64,000 nucleotides of DNA from Streptomyces sp. NRRL F-5135 (GTDB lineage Bacteria; Actinomycetota; Actinomycetes; Streptomycetales; Streptomycetaceae), in the NCBI RefSeq assembly GCF_000719775.1, contig NZ_JOHR01000007.1, positions 62,001-126,000 on the forward strand, given 5' to 3'. This document shows positions 9,437-18,438 of the stretch, one piece after another. Each line of letters starts with the position of its first letter. The first letter of the stretch is position 1. Below the pieces are notes generated by a model. That model was not told the DNA's origin and made no database searches. It worked only from the letters and a program-made list of their open reading frames with translations. A program made the translations under genes and the position numbers.

Positions 9437-9552
9437 TGTGCCTCTCCGTTCGCCCCGCCGCGGCAGCGGCTGATGTCACAGCCGCCCGCGCGGCGCAGAG
9501 GTGCGGGCATCGACCCCGGCCGCGGCCCGGTGGCCGCGCGTGCGTCGCTCAC
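9433..9552 (-). CDS. Short coupled ORF, repeat copy B (39 aa), hypothetical
   Basis: A GTG-started ORF of 40 codons including stop. The first 23 codons match those of the ORF at 9549-9644, with one silent base change (Pro CCG/CCA). The middle then differs by an 8-codon insert relative to copy A, and both end ANGEAQ. It overlaps copy A by GTGA and the membrane ORF by GTGA, and its 3' end provides GGAGAGG, the ribosome binding site of the next ORF. The peptide is Arg/Ala/Pro/Gly-rich with no domain. It may be a real peptide or only a translational relay. Confidence 0.4.
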   Translation of the reverse strand: MSDARAATGPRPGSMPAPLRRAGGCDISRCRGGANGEAQ

Positions 9553-9644
9553 TGTGCCTCTCCGTTCGCTTCTCCGCCCGCGCGGCGCAGAGGTGCGGGC
9601 ATCGACCCTGGCCGCGGCCCGGTGGCCGCGCGTGCGTCGCTCAC
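9484..9644. repeat. Tandem duplication in the hisB/hisX junction
   Basis: Two 69-bp copies (9484-9552 and 9576-9644) differ at a single base. The flanking segment with the ribosome binding site and start (9434-9453) is also repeated at 9550-9569. The offset is 92 bp for the long block and 116 bp for the short one, so 24 bp (8 codons) was inserted in copy B or lost from copy A. Length changes are multiples of three. Confidence 0.9.
9549..9644 (-). CDS. Short coupled ORF, repeat copy A (31 aa), hypothetical
   Basis: 32 codons including stop, starting GTG ([14 protein letters not shown]) and overlapping the hisB stop by GTGA, with AAGGGGG 5 nt upstream inside hisB. Its stop overlaps the GTG of copy B, and GGAGAGG precedes that GTG. 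No known domain. The coding status rests on the ribosome binding site and overlaps alone; codon use is the same GC-rich kind as its neighbours. Confidence 0.4.
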   Translation of the reverse strand: MSDARAATGPRPGSMPAPLRRAGGEANGEAQ

Positions 9645-10243
9645 AGCGCCCCCTTCGTCGAGGGGAGAATCCCCGCCGCGCGCGGGTCGCGCTCCGAGGC
9701 GTAGCGCAGGGCCCGGGCCAGCGCCTTGAACTGGCATTCCACGATGTGGTGCGCGTTGCGCCCGTACGGGACGTGCACGTGCAGCGCGATCTGGGCCTGC
9801 GCGACGAACGACTCCAGGATGTGCCGCGTCATCGTCGTGTCGTAGCCGCCGATCATCGGCGCCATGTTCTCCGGCTCGGTGTGCACCAGGTACGGCCGTC
9901 CCGACAGGTCCACCGTCACCTGCGCGAGCGACTCGTCCAGCGGCACCGTGCAGTTGCCGAAGCGGTAGATGCCGACCTTGTCGCCGAGGGCCTGCTTGAA
10001 GGCGGCGCCCAGCGCGAGCGCGGTGTCCTCGATGGTGTGGTGCGAGTCGATGTGCAGATCGCCCTCGGTCTTCACCGTGAGGTCGAACAGCCCGTGCCGG
10101 CCGAGCTGGTCGAGCATGTGGTCGTAGAAGCCGACCCCGGTCGAGACGTCCACGACGCCGGTGCCGTCGAGGTCGATCTCCACGACGACGGCGGTTTCCT
10201 TCGTACTGCGCTCCACGCGGCCGACGCGGCTCATGCGGTTCAT
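9641..10243 (-). CDS. hisB: Imidazoleglycerol-phosphate dehydratase
   Basis: 200 residues, monofunctional IGPD, with no fused histidinol phosphatase as in enteric HisB. It shows [32 protein letters not shown] and MTRHILESF....[17 protein letters not shown], the His/Glu ligands of the two manganese ions. The ATG at 10243 overlaps the hisC stop (ATGA); another ATG at 10234 matches the usual family start MSRVGRVER and could be used instead. The stop overlaps the GTG of the first small ORF downstream. Confidence 0.96.
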   Translation of the reverse strand: MNRMSRVGRVERSTKETAVVVEIDLDGTGVVDVSTGVGFYDHMLDQLGRHGLFDLTVKTEGDLHIDSHHTIEDTALALGAAFKQALGDKVGIYRFGNCTVPLDESLAQVTVDLSGRPYLVHTEPENMAPMIGGYDTTMTRHILESFVAQAQIALHVHVPYGRNAHHIVECQFKALARALRYASERDPRAAGILPSTKGAL

Positions 10244-11415
10244 GCGCGCTGCTCCTTCTTCAAGTCACGTACCGCGTCGAGGAACGCGTCGTTCTCGGAC
10301 GGGGTGCCCGCGGTGACCCGCAGCCAGCCCGGTACGCCGTTGTCACGGATGAGGACCCCCCGGTCGAGGATCCGCCGCCACGCCTCGTGGGCGTCCTCGA
10401 AGCGGCCGAACTGCACGAAGTTCGCGTCCGACTCGGTCACCTCGTAACCGGTGGCGCGCAACTCGGCGACCAGCCGGTCCCGCTCGGCCTTGAGCTGCTC
10501 GACGTACCCGAGCAGCGTATCGGTGTGTTCCAGCGCGGCGAGCGCGGTGGCCTGGGTGACGGCCGACAGGTGGTACGGCAGGCGCACCAGCTGGACGGCG
10601 TCGACCACGGCGGGGTGCGCGGCCAGGTAGCCGAGGCGGAGACCGGCCGCGCCGAACGCCTTGGACATCGTGCGGGACACGACCAGGTGCGGGCGGCCCT
10701 CGATCAGCGGGAGCAGGGAGGGACGGTGGCTGAACTCGACGTACGCCTCGTCCACCACGACCAGTGACGGCCGGGCCGCCTGCGCGGCCTCGTACAGGGC
10801 GAGGACGGTGTCCGCGTCCACGGCCGTGCCCGTGGGGTTGTTGGGGGAGGTGATGAAGACGACGTCGGGCCGGTGCTCGGCGATCGCGGCGACGGCCGCC
10901 GCCCGGTCGATCGTGAAGTCCTCGTTGCGCGGGCCGGAGAGCCAGCCGGTGCCGGTGCCCCGGGCGATCAGGCCGTGCATCGAGTACGAGGGCTCGAAGC
11001 CGATCGCCGTGCGGCCGGGGCCGCCGAAGGTCTGGAGGAGCTGCTGGATGACCTCGTTGGAGCCGTTGGCGGCCCAGACGTTCGCCGCGGTCAGCGGGTG
11101 GCCGCCGGTCCGGCCGAGGTACGCGGCCAGGGCCGTGCGCAGCTCGACCGCGTCCCGGTCCGGGTAGCGGTTGAGCCCCCGGGCGGCCTCGCGGACCCGC
11201 TCGGCGATGCGCTCGACGAGCGGCTCGGGCAGCGGGTACGGGTTCTCGTTGGTGTTGAGCTGGACGGGGACGTCGAGCTGGGGGGCGCCGTACGGGGACT
11301 TGCCGCGCAGCTCGTCCCGTACGGGCAGGTCGTCGATACCGGGGGAAGGCGGGGAGGGGTCGTGTCCGCGGGAGGGGCCGGTGCCGGAGGATCCGCGGGA
11401 GGGGTCGGTGCTCAC
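10240..11415 (-). CDS. hisC: Histidinol-phosphate aminotransferase
   Basis: 391 residues, fold-type I PLP enzyme. It shows [28 protein letters not shown], the substrate loop [21 protein letters not shown], and the PLP lysine in [17 protein letters not shown]. The GTG at 11415 overlaps the hisD stop (GTGA) and gives a 30-residue Ser/Pro/Gly-rich leader before the conserved part ([20 protein letters not shown]). Confidence 0.96.
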   Translation of the reverse strand: MSTDPSRGSSGTGPSRGHDPSPPSPGIDDLPVRDELRGKSPYGAPQLDVPVQLNTNENPYPLPEPLVERIAERVREAARGLNRYPDRDAVELRTALAAYLGRTGGHPLTAANVWAANGSNEVIQQLLQTFGGPGRTAIGFEPSYSMHGLIARGTGTGWLSGPRNEDFTIDRAAAVAAIAEHRPDVVFITSPNNPTGTAVDADTVLALYEAAQAARPSLVVVDEAYVEFSHRPSLLPLIEGRPHLVVSRTMSKAFGAAGLRLGYLAAHPAVVDAVQLVRLPYHLSAVTQATALAALEHTDTLLGYVEQLKAERDRLVAELRATGYEVTESDANFVQFGRFEDAHEAWRRILDRGVLIRDNGVPGWLRVTAGTPSENDAFLDAVRDLKKEQRA

Positions 11416-12734
11416 GTGCCGGGCACCTGCCATCCGAAACGCGCCTTGAGCGCCGCGCCGTGCGCGGGCAGGTCCTCCGCCTCGGCGAGGGTCACCACGT
11501 GGTGGGCGACCTCGGCGAGCGCGTCCCTGTCGTAGTCCACGATGTGGATGCCGCGCAGGAACGACTGGACGGACAGGCCCGAGGAGTGGCACGCGCAGCC
11601 GCCGGTCGGCAGGACGTGGTTGGAACCGGCGCAGTAGTCGCCGAGCGAGACCGGGGCGTACGGGCCGACGAAGATCGCGCCCGCGTTGCGCACCCGCGCG
11701 GCCAGCGCGGCGGCGTCGGCGGTCTGGATCTCCAGGTGCTCGGCCCCGTACGCGTCAACCACCCGCAGGCCGTCCTCCAGCGAGTCGACCAGGACGATGG
11801 CCGACTGCCGGCCGGAGAGCGCGGGGACCACCCGGTCCTCGATGTGCCGGGTCGCGGCGACCTGCGGCTGGAGTTCCCTCTCGACCGCCGCCGCCAGCTC
11901 CGCCGAGTCCGTCACCAGGACGGCGGCGGCCAGCGGGTCGTGCTCGGCCTGGCTGATCAGGTCGGCGGCGACGTGCACCGGGTCGGCGGTGTCGTCGGCC
12001 AGGACCGCGATCTCGGTGGGGCCGGCCTCGGTGTCGATGCCGATCCGGCCGGTGAAGTAGCGCTTGGCGGCGGCGACCCAGATGTTGCCCGGGCCGGTGA
12101 CCATGTTCGCGGGCGGGCACTCCTCGGTGCCGTACGCGAACATCGCGACGGCGGTGGCCCCGCCCGCCGCGTACACCTCGTCGATCCCCAGCAGCGCGCA
12201 CGCGGCGAGGATCGTGGGGTGCGGGAGGCCGCCCGACTCGGCCTGTGCCGGCGAGGCCAGGGCGATGGACTCGACGCCCGCCTCCTGCGCCGGGACCGCG
12301 TTCATGATCACGGACGAGGGGTAGACGGACCGGCCGCCGGGGGCGTACAGCCCGACGCGCTCGACCGGCACCCACTTCTCGGTGACCGTGCCGCCCGGCA
12401 CGACCTGAGTGGTGTGCTCGGTGCGGCGCTGCGCGCGGTGGACGAGCCGGGCCCGGCGGATCGACTCCTCCAGGGCGGCCCGCACGGCCGGGTCGAGCCC
12501 GTCGAGGGCGTCGGCGAGGGCGCGCGCGGGCACCCGGATCCGTTCCAGCCGCACCCCGTCGAACTTCTCCGCGTACTCGATCAGCGCCGTCGTGCCCCGA
12601 TGGTGGATGTCCTCGCAGATCGGCCGGACCTTCTCCAGGGCGGCTTCCACGTCGAAATCGGCTCGGGGCAGCAGGTCGCGCAGGGCGGCACCCTCGGGGA
12701 GGGCGTCGCCACGCAGATCGATTCGTGAGATCAC
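11412..12734 (-). CDS. hisD: Histidinol dehydrogenase
   Basis: 440 residues. Oxidises L-histidinol to L-histidine in two NAD+-dependent steps, zinc-dependent. It shows [54 protein letters not shown], the catalytic ISQAEHDP and the C-terminal [21 protein letters not shown]-like region (here [11 protein letters not shown]). The GTG at 12734 ([10 protein letters not shown]) is the family start; the frame is open 28 codons further upstream without similarity. First gene of the his operon, so the promoter lies within 12735-13052. Confidence 0.97.
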   Translation of the reverse strand: MISRIDLRGDALPEGAALRDLLPRADFDVEAALEKVRPICEDIHHRGTTALIEYAEKFDGVRLERIRVPARALADALDGLDPAVRAALEESIRRARLVHRAQRRTEHTTQVVPGGTVTEKWVPVERVGLYAPGGRSVYPSSVIMNAVPAQEAGVESIALASPAQAESGGLPHPTILAACALLGIDEVYAAGGATAVAMFAYGTEECPPANMVTGPGNIWVAAAKRYFTGRIGIDTEAGPTEIAVLADDTADPVHVAADLISQAEHDPLAAAVLVTDSAELAAAVERELQPQVAATRHIEDRVVPALSGRQSAIVLVDSLEDGLRVVDAYGAEHLEIQTADAAALAARVRNAGAIFVGPYAPVSLGDYCAGSNHVLPTGGCACHSSGLSVQSFLRGIHIVDYDRDALAEVAHHVVTLAEAEDLPAHGAALKARFGWQVPGT

Positions 12735-13052
12735 GGTGCCAATTCTCGCAGACCGGCTCAGGGCCCCGAGCCCGCGTATCACTGGCTGATACATGTCCCG
12801 GGCATCACTCTTCACCACTAGCGTTCAGCGGGTCACTCAGCGGGCACAACGCTGGTAAGGACCACTCGTGGCCAGGCGGTATGACCACCGTCGCCGGCTC
12901 GGACGGCCCCCTGACAACGCGGACAAGCGGACAAGCGACAAGCGACAAGCACTCTCGACCCGGACCATCTCGACTCGACCAGAGCACTTCAATCAAACAA
13001 AGGCACGCATTTGCGCACTTTTGTGCGCATACGGGGAAGCGGAGGCCCGGCG
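12735..13052. promoter_or_regulatory. Divergent control region between hisD and the 13053 gene
   Basis: 318 bases without a gene. It contains a short direct repeat series of ACAAGC units (12919-12950) and, 24 nt before the plus-strand start, a perfect 7-bp inverted repeat TGCGCAC (13012-13018) / GTGCGCA (13023-13029) around TTTT. The local sequence 12985-13012 is AT-richer than average. The palindrome could be an operator or a leader hairpin. Exact promoter boxes could not be assigned. Confidence 0.45.
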
Positions 13053-14858
13053 GTGACCGAGCCGCAGAACGACGAATCTCCCGACTGGCTCAGCGCGGCG
13101 GAACTCGGCATGTGGCAGTCGTTCCGCAACGGCAGCACGTACGACCTGAGCACCTCGGACCCCTTGCTGGACGACCCCTTCTCGGCCCGCCCCTGGGGCA
13201 CGGAGCGCAGTGTGCGCGCCCGGGTGGTGGCGCTGCTCCTGCTGAGCGGCCCGGCGGCGCTGCCCGGCCGGGTCGCGGCACTCAAGCTGCGCGGTGTACA
13301 GATCACCGGCACGCTCAACCTCGCGGGCGGCACGGTCGCCCCGTATGTCGAGCTGAACGAATGCCGCTTCGAGAACGAAGTGGTACTGCCCGAGTCGCGT
13401 TTCACCACCCTGCGCATCGCCGGCTGCGCGCTGCCCCGGCTGGAGGCGGCCCGGCTGCACACGGAGGGCGACCTGCACCTCCCGCGCTGCCGGGTCGAGC
13501 GGGGCATCCGGCTCACCGACGCGCAGATCGGCACGGATCTGCTGATCAGCCAGATCGAGGTGCACCCGGACCGGCTGGGCCGGGCGATCACGGCCGACGG
13601 GATGACCGTCGCGCAGGACCTCCAGGCCGATCAGATCGAGACCTACGGCGAGGTCAGCCTGCGCGGCGCCAAGATCGGCGTCTCGCTGAGCCTGCGCGGC
13701 AGCCGACTGCGCGCGGCCCAGGGCAAGTGGGCGCTGAACGCCCCGCAGCTGACCGTCGAGCGCTCGCTCTACCTGACGGGCACGTGGGTGAGCGAGCAGA
13801 CCGGCCGGCCCTGGGCCACTCCCCCGTACGGCGTCGGCCTCGGTATGGGCACCGGCCCCGGACCCGCCCTCCCCCACGACCGCGGCCACACTCCCGACCG
13901 GGGTCAGGACCGCGGACGCGGTCCGGGCGCCGGCCATGGTCGGGGTACCGGCCTCGGGGCCGGGACCGGCTCGGGCCCGGGCTCGGGGTCGGGTCCCGGC
14001 TCGGGATCAGGCTCCGGCCCGAGATCGGGCTCCGGGGCCGGCTCCGATGCCACGTCCCCTTATGGCACCCGCCTCCAGCACTTCGAGTGCCGGGGCGGGG
14101 TTCGGCTGGACGACGGCCGGTTCGGGGACGCCGTCGACCTGGACAAGGCACGCTTCGTCCTGGACCCGGAGGAAGAACTGTCACTGCGCCGGATCGTCAC
14201 CCCCGAGCTGCGCTTCACCTGCGAGCGGGTGGAGGAGGGCCGGGTCGTGCTCAGTGGCGCGAAGATCGTCACCTTGGTCGACATGTCGACCAGCTGGCCC
14301 GCGCCCGGCGGCCTGGGGATGGGCGGCTTCGTGTACGAGAACCTGGTCCCTTTCGGCCACTTCCCCCTGTTCCGGCGCCTGGAGTGGGTCGCCGCGGCGA
14401 CGCCCGAGTACTCGCCGGAGCCGTACGAACGCCTCGCCCAGGTCATGCGCAACAGCGGCGAGGACGCGGACGCGCGCGAAGTCCTCCTCGCCAAGCAGCG
14501 GCGCCGCCGGGAGACACTTCCGCTGGCCGCCAAGCTCTGGGGCTACCTCCAGGACTGGACGGTCGCCTACGGCTACCGCCCGGGCCGGGCGGCACTGTGG
14601 ATGGCGGTGCTGTGGGGCGCGAGCACGGTCGCCTTCTCCCGGCACGCCCCCGAGGCCATCAGAGGGGAGGAGCACCCGGAGTGGAACCCGGCCCTGTTCT
14701 CCCTGGACCTGCTGGTCCCGGTGATCAACCTGGGCCAGGACGGCTACTGGCTGCTGCGGGGCGGCTGGCAGTGGGGAGCGGCGGTGCTGGTGCTGCTGGG
14801 CTGGATCCTGGCGACGACGGTGGCGACGGGGGCCACACGACTGCTGCGCAGGAGCTGA
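13053..14858 (+). CDS. Beta-helix-like membrane-anchored protein with Gly/Ser linker
   Basis: 601 residues, not assigned to an enzyme. Residues about 80-250 show repeated strand-forming units of roughly 20 residues (LRGVQITGTLNLAGG, LNECRFENEVVLPES, LRGAKIGVSLSLRGS), suggesting a right-handed beta-helix related to pentapeptide-repeat proteins. Residues about 264-332 are low-complexity Gly/Pro/Ser/Arg. A second repeat block follows (FECRGGVRLDDGRFGD, LSGAKIVTLVDMS). The C-terminus has two membrane segments (about 515-533 and 575-595) flanking SLDLLVPVINLGQ, a motif of the family's C-terminal region. Homologues are sometimes labelled membrane-associated oxidoreductase; I see no cofactor motif supporting this. 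The GTG at 13053 has GGAGG 7 nt upstream. Confidence 0.8.
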   Translation: MTEPQNDESPDWLSAAELGMWQSFRNGSTYDLSTSDPLLDDPFSARPWGTERSVRARVVALLLLSGPAALPGRVAALKLRGVQITGTLNLAGGTVAPYVELNECRFENEVVLPESRFTTLRIAGCALPRLEAARLHTEGDLHLPRCRVERGIRLTDAQIGTDLLISQIEVHPDRLGRAITADGMTVAQDLQADQIETYGEVSLRGAKIGVSLSLRGSRLRAAQGKWALNAPQLTVERSLYLTGTWVSEQTGRPWATPPYGVGLGMGTGPGPALPHDRGHTPDRGQDRGRGPGAGHGRGTGLGAGTGSGPGSGSGPGSGSGSGPRSGSGAGSDATSPYGTRLQHFECRGGVRLDDGRFGDAVDLDKARFVLDPEEELSLRRIVTPELRFTCERVEEGRVVLSGAKIVTLVDMSTSWPAPGGLGMGGFVYENLVPFGHFPLFRRLEWVAAATPEYSPEPYERLAQVMRNSGEDADAREVLLAKQRRRRETLPLAAKLWGYLQDWTVAYGYRPGRAALWMAVLWGASTVAFSRHAPEAIRGEEHPEWNPALFSLDLLVPVINLGQDGYWLLRGGWQWGAAVLVLLGWILATTVATGATRLLRRS

Positions 14859-15177
14859 CGCGCGGGGCCCGTGGGGGCGGAGGATTGTCCGGCGGCTCGT
14901 GCGGCCCGTCCACGAGCTGACGCGCGGGCGCGCCGGGGCGGGGCCCTTCGCGGGTTCCGCCCGGGTTCCGCCCTCGCGTCCCCTCCCGGCGCCTTCCATC
15001 CCTTCCGGTTCTTTCCGGCCCCTTCCGGTTCTTTCCGGCCCCTTCCGGCTCCTTCCGGCCGCCACCGCGGATTTTGCCTCGCCTTGACCCGGACCACGAC
15101 AACCTTTCCGCCGATATCAAAACTTCACAGACATTCTGTGGCGCCGCGCTCCCCCGCCGTTTTCAATGGTCCGCACC
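14859..15177. repeat. Intergenic region with a 20-bp tandem repeat (3 copies)
   Basis: 319 bases. Bases 15001-15060 are three head-to-tail 20-bp units, ccttccggttctttccggcc, the third differing at two positions; each unit is itself two similar 10-mers. GAGCTGACGCGCGGG occurs twice (around 14853 and 14920). Close to the next gene, CACAGA (15126-15131) and TCTGTG (15135-15140) form an inverted repeat that may be an operator. No gene is seen. Confidence 0.7.
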
Positions 15178-16194
15178 ATGTCTCTGCTGCGTGCCCTGAT
15201 CAGCACCGCCCGCATGATCCGGCACACCCCCCAGCTCGCGGCCGGGCTGCCGCCGGACGACGCCGTGCTGCTCGACGCCCCCGACGAGCGCCTCGCGCCC
15301 GCGCTCGTCTCCGCCGCGTACGGCGAGTACGACCAGGCCGCCAAGCTGCTCGCCACCACGCGCGAGTCCGCCGAGTGGGAGGACCGCGACCGCTGCGTAC
15401 GCCGTCTCGCCGCCTTCGCGCACAGCCGCGACGCCTGGCTCGTGGCCTGGCTGCGGGCCGCGCCGCGCGACCCGGACGCGCTGCTCGTACGGGCCGAGCT
15501 GGCCGTACGGCGCGCCTGGGAGTCACCGGCCCGCGCCGAGCGCCTGCGGGAGACCGGACCGCTGATCGACGCGGCGGCCGGCAAGGCGCCCCGTGACCCG
15601 GTGCCCTGGCGCGTGGCACTCGACCACGCGCGCGGCACGCACGCCTCCCACTCGGCGTTCGAGTCCCTGTGGGCGCAGGCCGTGCAGCGCTCCTCGCACC
15701 ACTACGGCTGTCATGTGTCCGCCCTCCAGTACCTCTCCGCCGAGTGGTACGGCTCGCATCGCGAGTGCTTCGACTCCGCCGAACAGGCGGCGTACGACGC
15801 GTTGCCCGGTTCGCTGATCCGGGCGCTGCCGGCGCGGGCCGCCTTCAACCAGTTGCAAAGCGGTGAGCCCACCTCCGTGCAGGCGGAACGCATCGACGCC
15901 GCCGCGGACCTCGCCGTCGAGGTGTCCGCCGGTTACGAGGCGGGCGATCCGTGGCCGGCCGAGGTGCGCAACCTGCTGGCGTACGTCCTGATCGAACGGG
16001 GCCGATGGAACGAGGCGCTGGAACAGTTCCGGCTGATCGGCCCGTACGCGACGTCGTTCCCGTGGAACCATCTGCACGAGGATCCGCTCGGCCGGTTCCT
16101 CGAAACCCGGGACGGCACACGGATCGAGGTGGCCTCTCAGACGCCTCTGTGGAACCGGGACGGCCGGAGACGGCCCCACGGCCACTACGCTTGA
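15178..16194 (+). CDS. TPR-like hypothetical protein
   Basis: 338 residues, almost all alpha-helical by composition, with Ala/Leu/Arg-rich helical pairs reminiscent of tetratricopeptide repeats (YGEYDQAAKLLATTRESAEW, AEVRNLLAYVLIERGRWNEALEQFRLIG). No signal peptide, membrane segment or catalytic motif. Likely a cytosolic scaffold or adaptor; its partner is unknown. The ATG at 15178 is chosen because the conserved region starts MSLLRAL; an ATG four codons upstream is possible and neither has a clear ribosome binding site. It ends 5 nt before the LON-domain gene, so the two are coupled. Confidence 0.75.
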   Translation: MSLLRALISTARMIRHTPQLAAGLPPDDAVLLDAPDERLAPALVSAAYGEYDQAAKLLATTRESAEWEDRDRCVRRLAAFAHSRDAWLVAWLRAAPRDPDALLVRAELAVRRAWESPARAERLRETGPLIDAAAGKAPRDPVPWRVALDHARGTHASHSAFESLWAQAVQRSSHHYGCHVSALQYLSAEWYGSHRECFDSAEQAAYDALPGSLIRALPARAAFNQLQSGEPTSVQAERIDAAADLAVEVSAGYEAGDPWPAEVRNLLAYVLIERGRWNEALEQFRLIGPYATSFPWNHLHEDPLGRFLETRDGTRIEVASQTPLWNRDGRRRPHGHYA

Positions 16195-16199
16195 CCGCT

Positions 16200-16940
16200 G
16201 TGACCACCGCTCGCCTCCCTCTCTTCCCGCTCAAGACGGTTCTGTTCCCGGGCCTCGTCCTTCCGCTGAACGTCTTCGAGGAGCGGTACCGCGCCATGAT
16301 GCGCGAGCTGCTCAAGACGGATGAATCCGAACCGCGCCGCTTCGCCGTGGTCGCCATCCGCGACGGCCACGAGGTCGCGCCGACGGCTCCCGGCATGCCC
16401 GGCGGAACGACCGCGCCCGAGGCCGGACCGACCGCCGGCTTCGGCGCGGAGCCGCTCGAAGCGTTCCACCCGGTGGGCTGTGTCGCCGACGCGGCGACGA
16501 TCCACGAACGCCCGGACGGCACCTTCGAGGTGATGGCCACGGGCACGACCCGGGTGCGGCTGCTCTCCGTGGACGCGAGCGGCCCCTATCTGACCGGCGA
16601 GGTCGAGGAGCTCCCGGAGGAACTGGGCGAGGGCGCGGAGCCGCTCGCGGAAGGCGTGCTGCGCGCCTTCCGCTCCTACCAGAAGCGTCTGGCCGGAGCC
16701 CGCGAGCGATCGCTGTCCACGAGCGACGAGCTGCCCGCGGAGCCCTCCGTGGTGTCGTATCTCGTCGCCGCCGCCGCCGTGCTCGACGTCCCGTCCAAGC
16801 AGCGGCTGCTGGAGGCGGCGGACGTCGCGACGCGGCTGCGCGCGGAACTGAGGCTGCTGCGCGCGGAGACCGCGGTGATCCGTCACCTGCCCTCGCTGCC
16901 GGCCGTCGAGCTGACCAAGGCTCCGACCAATCCGAACTGA
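16200..16940 (+). CDS. LON peptidase substrate-binding-domain protein
   Basis: 246 residues, equivalent to the N-terminal substrate-recognition domain of Lon protease without ATPase or protease domains. It shows LPLFPLKTVLFPGLVLPLNVFEERYR at the start, then GCVADAATI, FEVMATGTTRVRLLS, and a helical end LPSLPAVELTKAPTN. Standalone LON-domain proteins are common in actinobacteria and of unproven function; a role in protein quality control is inferred. The GTG at 16200 follows the TPR-like gene stop by only a few bases. ybaK follows on the same strand. Confidence 0.88.
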   Translation: MTTARLPLFPLKTVLFPGLVLPLNVFEERYRAMMRELLKTDESEPRRFAVVAIRDGHEVAPTAPGMPGGTTAPEAGPTAGFGAEPLEAFHPVGCVADAATIHERPDGTFEVMATGTTRVRLLSVDASGPYLTGEVEELPEELGEGAEPLAEGVLRAFRSYQKRLAGARERSLSTSDELPAEPSVVSYLVAAAAVLDVPSKQRLLEAADVATRLRAELRLLRAETAVIRHLPSLPAVELTKAPTNPN

Positions 16941-17033
16941 GCGCGAAGACCACGGGGATGACGGGGCGATGGCCGGGCGATGGCCGAGCCGAGGCCGAGC
17001 GGGAAGAACGACGCGTACGAGGGAACGGGCGAC

Positions 17034-17552
17034 GTGGCGAAGAAGCCGAAGAGACAGCAGCAGTCCGGGGGAACACCGGCCACGGTCGCGCTGACCGCGG
17101 CCGGTGCGGCGTTCACCCTGCACGCGTACGAGCACGACCCGGCGTCCGCGTCCTACGGCGAAGAGGCGGCCGAGGCGCTGGGCGTCTCCCCGGAACGGGT
17201 CTTCAAGACGCTCGTCGCGGACGTCGACGGCGAACTGACCGTGGCGGTCGTCCCGGTCGCCGGTTCGCTGGACCTCAAGGCGCTCGCCTCGGCGGTCGGC
17301 GGAAAACGCGCGACGATGGCGGACCCGGCGGCGGCGGAGCGTACGACGGGCTATGTGCGGGGCGGGATCTCCCCGTTGGGCCAGCGCAAGCGGCTGCGGA
17401 CGGTGGTGGACGCGTCGGCCGAGGCGTACGAGACGGTCTGCGTCTCGGCGGGGCGCCGGGGGCTGGAGGTGGAGCTGTCCCCGAAGGACCTGACGGGGCT
17501 CACATCGGCGGTGGTGGCGCCGATCGGCCGGGAGGGGCGGCTTCATTCTTAG
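17034..17552 (+). CDS. ybaK: YbaK-type Cys-tRNA(Pro)/aminoacyl-tRNA deacylase
   Basis: 172 residues. Hydrolyses mischarged Cys-tRNA(Pro) in trans, keeping proline codons accurate. It shows the YbaK fold motifs YGEEAAEALGV, VFKTLVAD, the catalytic-lysine region PVAGSLDLKALASA, GYVRGGISPLGQ and LEVELSPKDLT. The GTG at 17034 has GAGGGA about 9 nt upstream and opens VAKKPKRQ; an ATG at 16980 would add 18 unconserved residues. Confidence 0.92.
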   Translation: MAKKPKRQQQSGGTPATVALTAAGAAFTLHAYEHDPASASYGEEAAEALGVSPERVFKTLVADVDGELTVAVVPVAGSLDLKALASAVGGKRATMADPAAAERTTGYVRGGISPLGQRKRLRTVVDASAEAYETVCVSAGRRGLEVELSPKDLTGLTSAVVAPIGREGRLHS

Positions 17553-17741
17553 GGCTCGGTTCGCCTCCGGGGCGCTTTATGCCCCTGTCGACGGTCGACC
17601 GTGCTCGGTTTGCTCGTACCTCACAAACCTCCGCGCGCTCTCCCTTTCGACAGCGGCGCGCCCCTTCGGCTCACTCGCCGGCGGACGGGCCTGACCGGGA
17701 CGTCACGGGCACCCCGGGACGTATCGGGACCCCGGTGTACG

Positions 17742-18404
17742 TCAGCCGGGGTGGGGCGGGTTCTCGGGCTGGGGGGCGGGGGGCGGCGGTGCGGTCCATT
17801 CCGGTTCCGGGTCCTTCGGGCCGAACACGGCCGTCAGCGCCAGGTGGACCACCATCGCCGCCAAGGGCCACGACAGCAGCGCCCCCTTCGCGTTCAGTTC
17901 CAGCGGGGCGTCGAAGGTGACCCCCTTGCCCGCCTCCCGCGCGTGGGCCAGCACGTCCGGCGTGGGGCCGAGGCGGCTGCCGAACTGCCAGGCCAGTACC
18001 GCGCCCAGCAGCCCGCCCAGCGCCAGGGCCAGCACCAGCGGGATACCGCCGTGCCGGCGGAGGACGAAGACCAGCGCTCCGCTCACCACGCCGAAGCCGA
18101 GGGCCAGCAGGGCGAAGATTCCGTCGGCGGCGATCGCCTCCTCGCCCTCGGTGTCCTTGAGGAAGACCGCCGTGCTGTCCGAGACCAGCGGGACCTTCGG
18201 GGCGAGCCACAGCCAGAGCGCGCCGAGCAGCAGTCCCAGGAGCGTGACGGCCACCAGCACCACGGCGGCCTGGAGCACCTCCGTCTTCAGGTCGGGGCCC
18301 TCGTCCCCGGTCTCCGTCACGGGGTAGGGCGAGGCACCGCCCGGCGGCGTCTGCCACGGGCCGTCGTGCCGGGGCTGGTGGGGTGGCGTCAGAGGTGCGG
18401 TCAC
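17742..18404 (-). CDS. DUF2567 membrane protein
   Basis: 220 residues. A Pro-rich N-terminus (TPPHQPRHDGPW) is followed by a membrane helix (about 43-65), the conserved extracytoplasmic KDTEGEEAIAADG, then three more helices and a Pro-rich end. It matches the actinobacterial DUF2567 family, whose function is unknown. The GTG at 18404 begins VTAPLTPP. It is convergent with ybaK; a weak hairpin ACCCCGG (17729-17735)/CCGGGGT (17746-17752) spans its stop. The ABC-2 permease gene is 34 nt upstream on the same strand. Confidence 0.83.
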   Translation of the reverse strand: MTAPLTPPHQPRHDGPWQTPPGGASPYPVTETGDEGPDLKTEVLQAAVVLVAVTLLGLLLGALWLWLAPKVPLVSDSTAVFLKDTEGEEAIAADGIFALLALGFGVVSGALVFVLRRHGGIPLVLALALGGLLGAVLAWQFGSRLGPTPDVLAHAREAGKGVTFDAPLELNAKGALLSWPLAAMVVHLALTAVFGPKDPEPEWTAPPPPAPQPENPPHPG

Positions 18405-18438
18405 CCCGACATCGTGCCAGGCCCCGCCGGGTGGTGCC

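Noticed and set aside
13901..14050. Possible frameshift or assembly problem in the Gly/Ser repeats
   Set aside because: The frame stays open with normal family sequence on both sides and third-position GC stays high, so the repeats are treated as real coding sequence.
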